Source of the DNA: Bacteroides sp.
GTDB taxonomy: Bacteria > Bacteroidota > Bacteroidia > Bacteroidales > Muribaculaceae
DNA length: 64,000 nucleotides
NCBI GenBank assembly: GCA_014801535.1
Contig: JAAVEA010000031.1
Span: 18,299-82,298 of the forward strand
Direction: 5' to 3'
Below the pieces are notes generated by a model that searched no databases, was not told the DNA's origin, and saw only the letters and a list, made by a program, of their open reading frames with translations. The position numbers and the translations under genes are program-made. This document shows, piece after piece, positions 61,451 to 64,000 of this stretch (position 1 is its first letter; every line of letters starts with the position of its first letter).

Positions 61451-63079
61451 ATGAAAAAGATTTATGGGTTTGCAGCCCTCTGCGCAGCCATGACGCTCGC
61501 AAGCTGCTCAAACGAAAACGAGCCCAACAATGTGGTGCCTTCAGGCGACCTTGAAAAGTGCTACATCGCTGTTAACCTCGCTACTGCACCTGACACCCGT
61601 ACAATGGGTTTCAAGGAGGGAGAAGGTAATGAGGATGACATTCACGATGTTACTTTCATCATCTTCGATTCAGCAGATAATTATATGGCTATGTCAAAAC
61701 GTATCACTAATTTCAATTTCAAGGCTGGTGATAATGATATAGAAAATACTGCAGCAAACATCGTTGAGATCGATAAAGTAGCTGGTAAAACTGTAGGTAA
61801 GATCATCACCGTAATCAATGCTCCTTTTGATAAGGATCACTCTCCTTTTACAACTACTCAAAGCGTTGACGATGTAAGAAAGAAGGTGATTGATTACTAT
61901 ACTTCTACAATAGAAGGTAAGGAGTATTTTGTGATGAGCAATGCCGCTTATGGCACCGGTAACTATGCCAACGACTTCACAAATAAGGTATACAACAGTC
62001 TTGGAGCTGCAACTGAAGCTTTAAATAATCCTGAGAAGGTAGAGAATATATATGTAGAGCGTGTAGCTGCACGTGTTGACTTGAAGGCGGTTGAAAATTT
62101 TGGAAAAACTACTGTGACAGGTGAGAATGCAGATGGAACTGAGATGACAATCAATGTTGCCATCACTGGTTACAACTTCATCTATGCCACAACAAACTCT
62201 TATTTTGTAAAAGATATTGATGGAGTTGGAAATCCCTTCGAAGGTTGGAATTCTACTTACCGTTCTCACTGGGCTGCCGGTGTAACAGATACTGAAGGTT
62301 ACGCTACCACGGATATCTACTATTCGAATGCAACAGAAAACGGTGTTGTAGGTACTGTGGCAGAAGGAAAGAATAAGAAAGAATATCTTTTCGAGAATGT
62401 GAATCAGTCAACTCCTACCTATGTTGTCATCACCGGTGAAATCACTGTCAATGGCAAGAAAGGTAAGGATGCCGAGATCTATCAGCTCTGGCAGAATGGT
62501 AAATACTATCTTATGGATGGTGCTTTGAACCAGCTTTGCGGTTATCTCCTTCAGGATGGCTACAAGTTGGTAAGCGACACAGAGGAGAGAACTGTTAATC
62601 CGGATGATGTAACTTTCACTGAGAGCCAGGATAAAAGCAAAGACTATGATGCATATCTTACCATCAATGTTCCCGCCGGTTACACCCTCAAAAAGAACGA
62701 CACAGCTATTGCTGCTTCCGAAGCAACCTACAATTTCGACAATAATGTAGAAACGATGTTGGTTGACGGAAAGTCTGTTGCATACAAGAACAAATATCGT
62801 ATCTACAAGTGGGGTGGTGGTCAGACTTACTACTATGTTCCCATCAAGCCTGACGATCAGGGTAAAAAGATGGGTGTGATCCGTAACCATATCTACGATA
62901 TCACATTCAACTCACTCAAAGGTCTCGGTACTCCTCTGTTCAATCCTTCTAACAAACTTATCCCGAAAGATCCGGACGATCCCAATACAGAGGTTGAGAA
63001 GTGGTTCTTCAACGCTTCTATCAATGTCCTCAAATGGGCTACTTATTCTCAGGAAATGAATTTCGGAGAGAAAGAATAA
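61451..63079 (+). CDS. Mfa1-like fimbrial subunit (fimbrillin) 2
   Basis: A 542-residue lipoprotein whose signal sequence is identical in protein to that of fimbrillin 1. Arginine site NLATAPDTRTMGFKEG near residue 55, VERVAARVDLKAVE near 205, and C-terminal GVIRNHIYDITFNSLKGLGTPLFNP with final INVLKWATYSQEMNF. Beyond the signal peptide it is clearly divergent from fimbrillin 1. It could be an alternative major subunit or an accessory one. Confidence 0.88.
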   Translation: MKKIYGFAALCAAMTLASCSNENEPNNVVPSGDLEKCYIAVNLATAPDTRTMGFKEGEGNEDDIHDVTFIIFDSADNYMAMSKRITNFNFKAGDNDIENTAANIVEIDKVAGKTVGKIITVINAPFDKDHSPFTTTQSVDDVRKKVIDYYTSTIEGKEYFVMSNAAYGTGNYANDFTNKVYNSLGAATEALNNPEKVENIYVERVAARVDLKAVENFGKTTVTGENADGTEMTINVAITGYNFIYATTNSYFVKDIDGVGNPFEGWNSTYRSHWAAGVTDTEGYATTDIYYSNATENGVVGTVAEGKNKKEYLFENVNQSTPTYVVITGEITVNGKKGKDAEIYQLWQNGKYYLMDGALNQLCGYLLQDGYKLVSDTEERTVNPDDVTFTESQDKSKDYDAYLTINVPAGYTLKKNDTAIAASEATYNFDNNVETMLVDGKSVAYKNKYRIYKWGGGQTYYYVPIKPDDQGKKMGVIRNHIYDITFNSLKGLGTPLFNPSNKLIPKDPDDPNTEVEKWFFNASINVLKWATYSQEMNFGEKE

Positions 63080-63169
63080 TCCTCTTCTCTTGATAGATTC
63101 AATAGTATGAATCATAAAAGAGGAAGCTATAAACCCTGCGGAGCGAATGCCCCGCAGGGAGACAAAAAA

Positions 63170-63201
63170 GGTAAGGAGGCGTGAAACCCTCCTTACTTAC
63201 C
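63170..63201 (+). promoter_or_regulatory. fimbrial leader motif, copy 3 (hairpin)
   Basis: GGTA, GTGA and TACTTACC with the same spacing as copy 2. Stem GTAAGGAGG (63171-63179) / CCTCCTTAC (63188-63196), loop CGTGAAAC. It lies 629 bp before the Mfa2-type ATG; later insertions may have moved it away. Confidence 0.55.
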
Positions 63202-63475
63202 AAAAAGAAACGATGGGTGGACGTTCGCTGCGTCTGAGAGAGCACCCGGTCGTAAAATCCGTAACTTAACCGGGCCATAGGGCCGTTGGAGTGACTGAAT
63301 TCTGTTTTCAGTTTACTGTTGTCCGCGAATTTTATTTCCGGATTATGCTCTGAAGCGTAGGAAACTTCTCTGAGTTTTTGGAGGTGAAATATTTTAAAAA
63401 ATATTTTCACTTACTTTAACTTTTTAATCTTATTTTTGTTATTTTTAACAAAAGACTGCGACACCGTCATCCGAT

Positions 63476-63558
63476 GTAGGGACGCACCACGGTGCGTCCG
63501 GAAAAAGGATTGCAGGTTCTTCCGTAAGATGCCGGACGCATCAGGATGCGTCCCTACG
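63476..63558. repeat. nested inverted repeat, MITE-like
   Basis: Outer GTAGGGACGC (63476-63485) / GCGTCCCTAC (63548-63557). Two inner hairpins: GGACGCACC/GGTGCGTCC (63480-63488 / 63491-63499) and GGACGCATC/GATGCGTCC (63534-63542 / 63545-63553). No target-site duplication is seen. Sequences like GTAGGGACGCA occur as dispersed repeats in other bacteria. Confidence 0.7.
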
Positions 63559-63830
63559 GAGAAAAGGCTTAACTTGTTAAAAACGTATAGATTAATTAAG
63601 TACCATAAAAACTCATTCCACCGTTTTCCTTCACTCTCAGAGTCTTTTTTATGTCCATAGCTCTCATGGATTAAAAAGACAAGAGAATATTAGGATAAAA
63701 GATTAGACAGTAGAACAGTAAGACAGTAGATCAAAAGGGAAAACCTCCCGTTCTCCTGTTCTCCTGTCGAAAAGATTGAGACAAATACAATAATTAAATA
63801 TAATACTGTAACTTAACTCGCTTATATAGA

Positions 63831-64000
63831 ATGTTTAACGTGAAGAATTACCTTAATTGGCAGGTTGCCTGCGCTCTTCTTGGCGCAGCCTCGCTTTTTA
63901 CATCATGCGACAGCAACCCCATCTATGAAGACCTCGCACCGTGCGAGACCCGTCATGCGGTGCGTTTCCAGTGGGACAACAATATGCTTAGCGCCGACGC
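63831..64000 (+). CDS. FimB/Mfa2 family fimbrial anchor protein, N-terminal part (cut by window end)
   Basis: 56 codons visible from ATG 63831 (MFNVKNYLNWQVACALLGAA) with a lipoprotein signal and lipobox FTSC. The mature start DSNPIYEDLAPCETRHAVRFQWDNNML matches the opening of the FimB/Mfa2 family, which anchors type V fimbriae to the outer membrane and limits their length. Its place after the fimbrillins fits. The rest lies outside the window. Confidence 0.82.
   Translation, partial: MFNVKNYLNWQVACALLGAASLFTSCDSNPIYEDLAPCETRHAVRFQWDNNMLSAD

Larger units (their letters stand above)
63080..63830. other. 751-bp gap between fimbrillin 2 and the Mfa2-type gene
   Basis: Contains a hairpin CCCTGCGG/CCGCAGGG (63134-63141 / 63152-63159), leader motif copy 3 (63170-63201), an A/T palindrome (near 63383-63410), a nested inverted repeat (63476-63558), and an imperfect hairpin (63642-63650 / 63673-63680). 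No gene was supported; the one long frame here is made of the inverted repeat. Confidence 0.7.

Noticed and set aside
63436..63660. 74-codon + strand frame in the fimbrial gap
   Set aside because: Mostly encoded by the nested inverted repeat and lacks any recognisable protein feature.

Overview
The window is core chromosome of a member of the Bacteroidota, most likely order Bacteroidales. A family such as Muribaculaceae is plausible but cannot be proven from the sequence. The reasons are: promoters of the Bacteroides type (TTTG, about 19-20 bp, TAnnTTTG); the gene order rsmH-ftsL-ftsI-murE-mraY-murD-ftsW-murG-murC-ftsQ-ftsA-ftsZ with no murF or ddl inside; PdxB; KorAB; and a type V (Mfa/FimA-like) fimbrial locus with DUF3575 and DUF3868 genes. 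No prophage, insertion sequence, CRISPR array, plasmid gene or rRNA was seen.

Layout. 1-1.5 kb: end of an acyltransferase gene and a glycosyltransferase. 1.7-17 kb: division and cell wall (dcw) operon, all on the + strand and tightly packed. It makes lipid II precursors (MurE, MraY, MurD, MurG, MurC) and the divisome (FtsL, FtsI, FtsW, FtsQ, FtsA, FtsZ). 17-22.4 kb: a THUMP rRNA methyltransferase with a repetitive basic tail, a membrane protein, PdxB, a viroplasmin/RNase H protein and QueG. 22.5-26 kb: two tandem secreted endonuclease I paralogues. 26-31 kb: KorA/KorB, then acpP-fabF. 31-33.2 kb: gyrB and tRNA-Asp. 33.3-35.2 kb (- strand): DHFR and a glycosyltransferase. 35.4-44.3 kb: Na/Pi cotransporter, mannose-1-phosphate guanylyltransferase, a lipoprotein, ComM, FolD, TopA. 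44.5-47.7 kb: a large AsmA-like protein. 48.5-53.8 kb (- strand): TrmH-like methyltransferase, NadA, PolA. 54.3-64 kb: a TPR lipoprotein, then the fimbrial locus (DUF3575, DUF3868, two Mfa1-like fimbrillins, and the start of an Mfa2/FimB-type gene cut by the window end).

The genes are mostly ordinary. The unusual material lies in the intergenic DNA from 44 to 64 kb. It holds purine-rich minisatellites, at least two families of short interspersed repeats, nested inverted repeats whose inner hairpins differ in sequence but share TCGA-centred loops, and a 390-bp cluster of TTATCNACA nonamers between nadA and polA that resembles a DnaA-box array. A hairpin/motif element recurs in the leader of each fimbrial subunit gene. 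Many terminators are long, perfect inverted repeats (up to 22 bp arms).

Calls rest on reading translations and motifs by eye. No database search was run.
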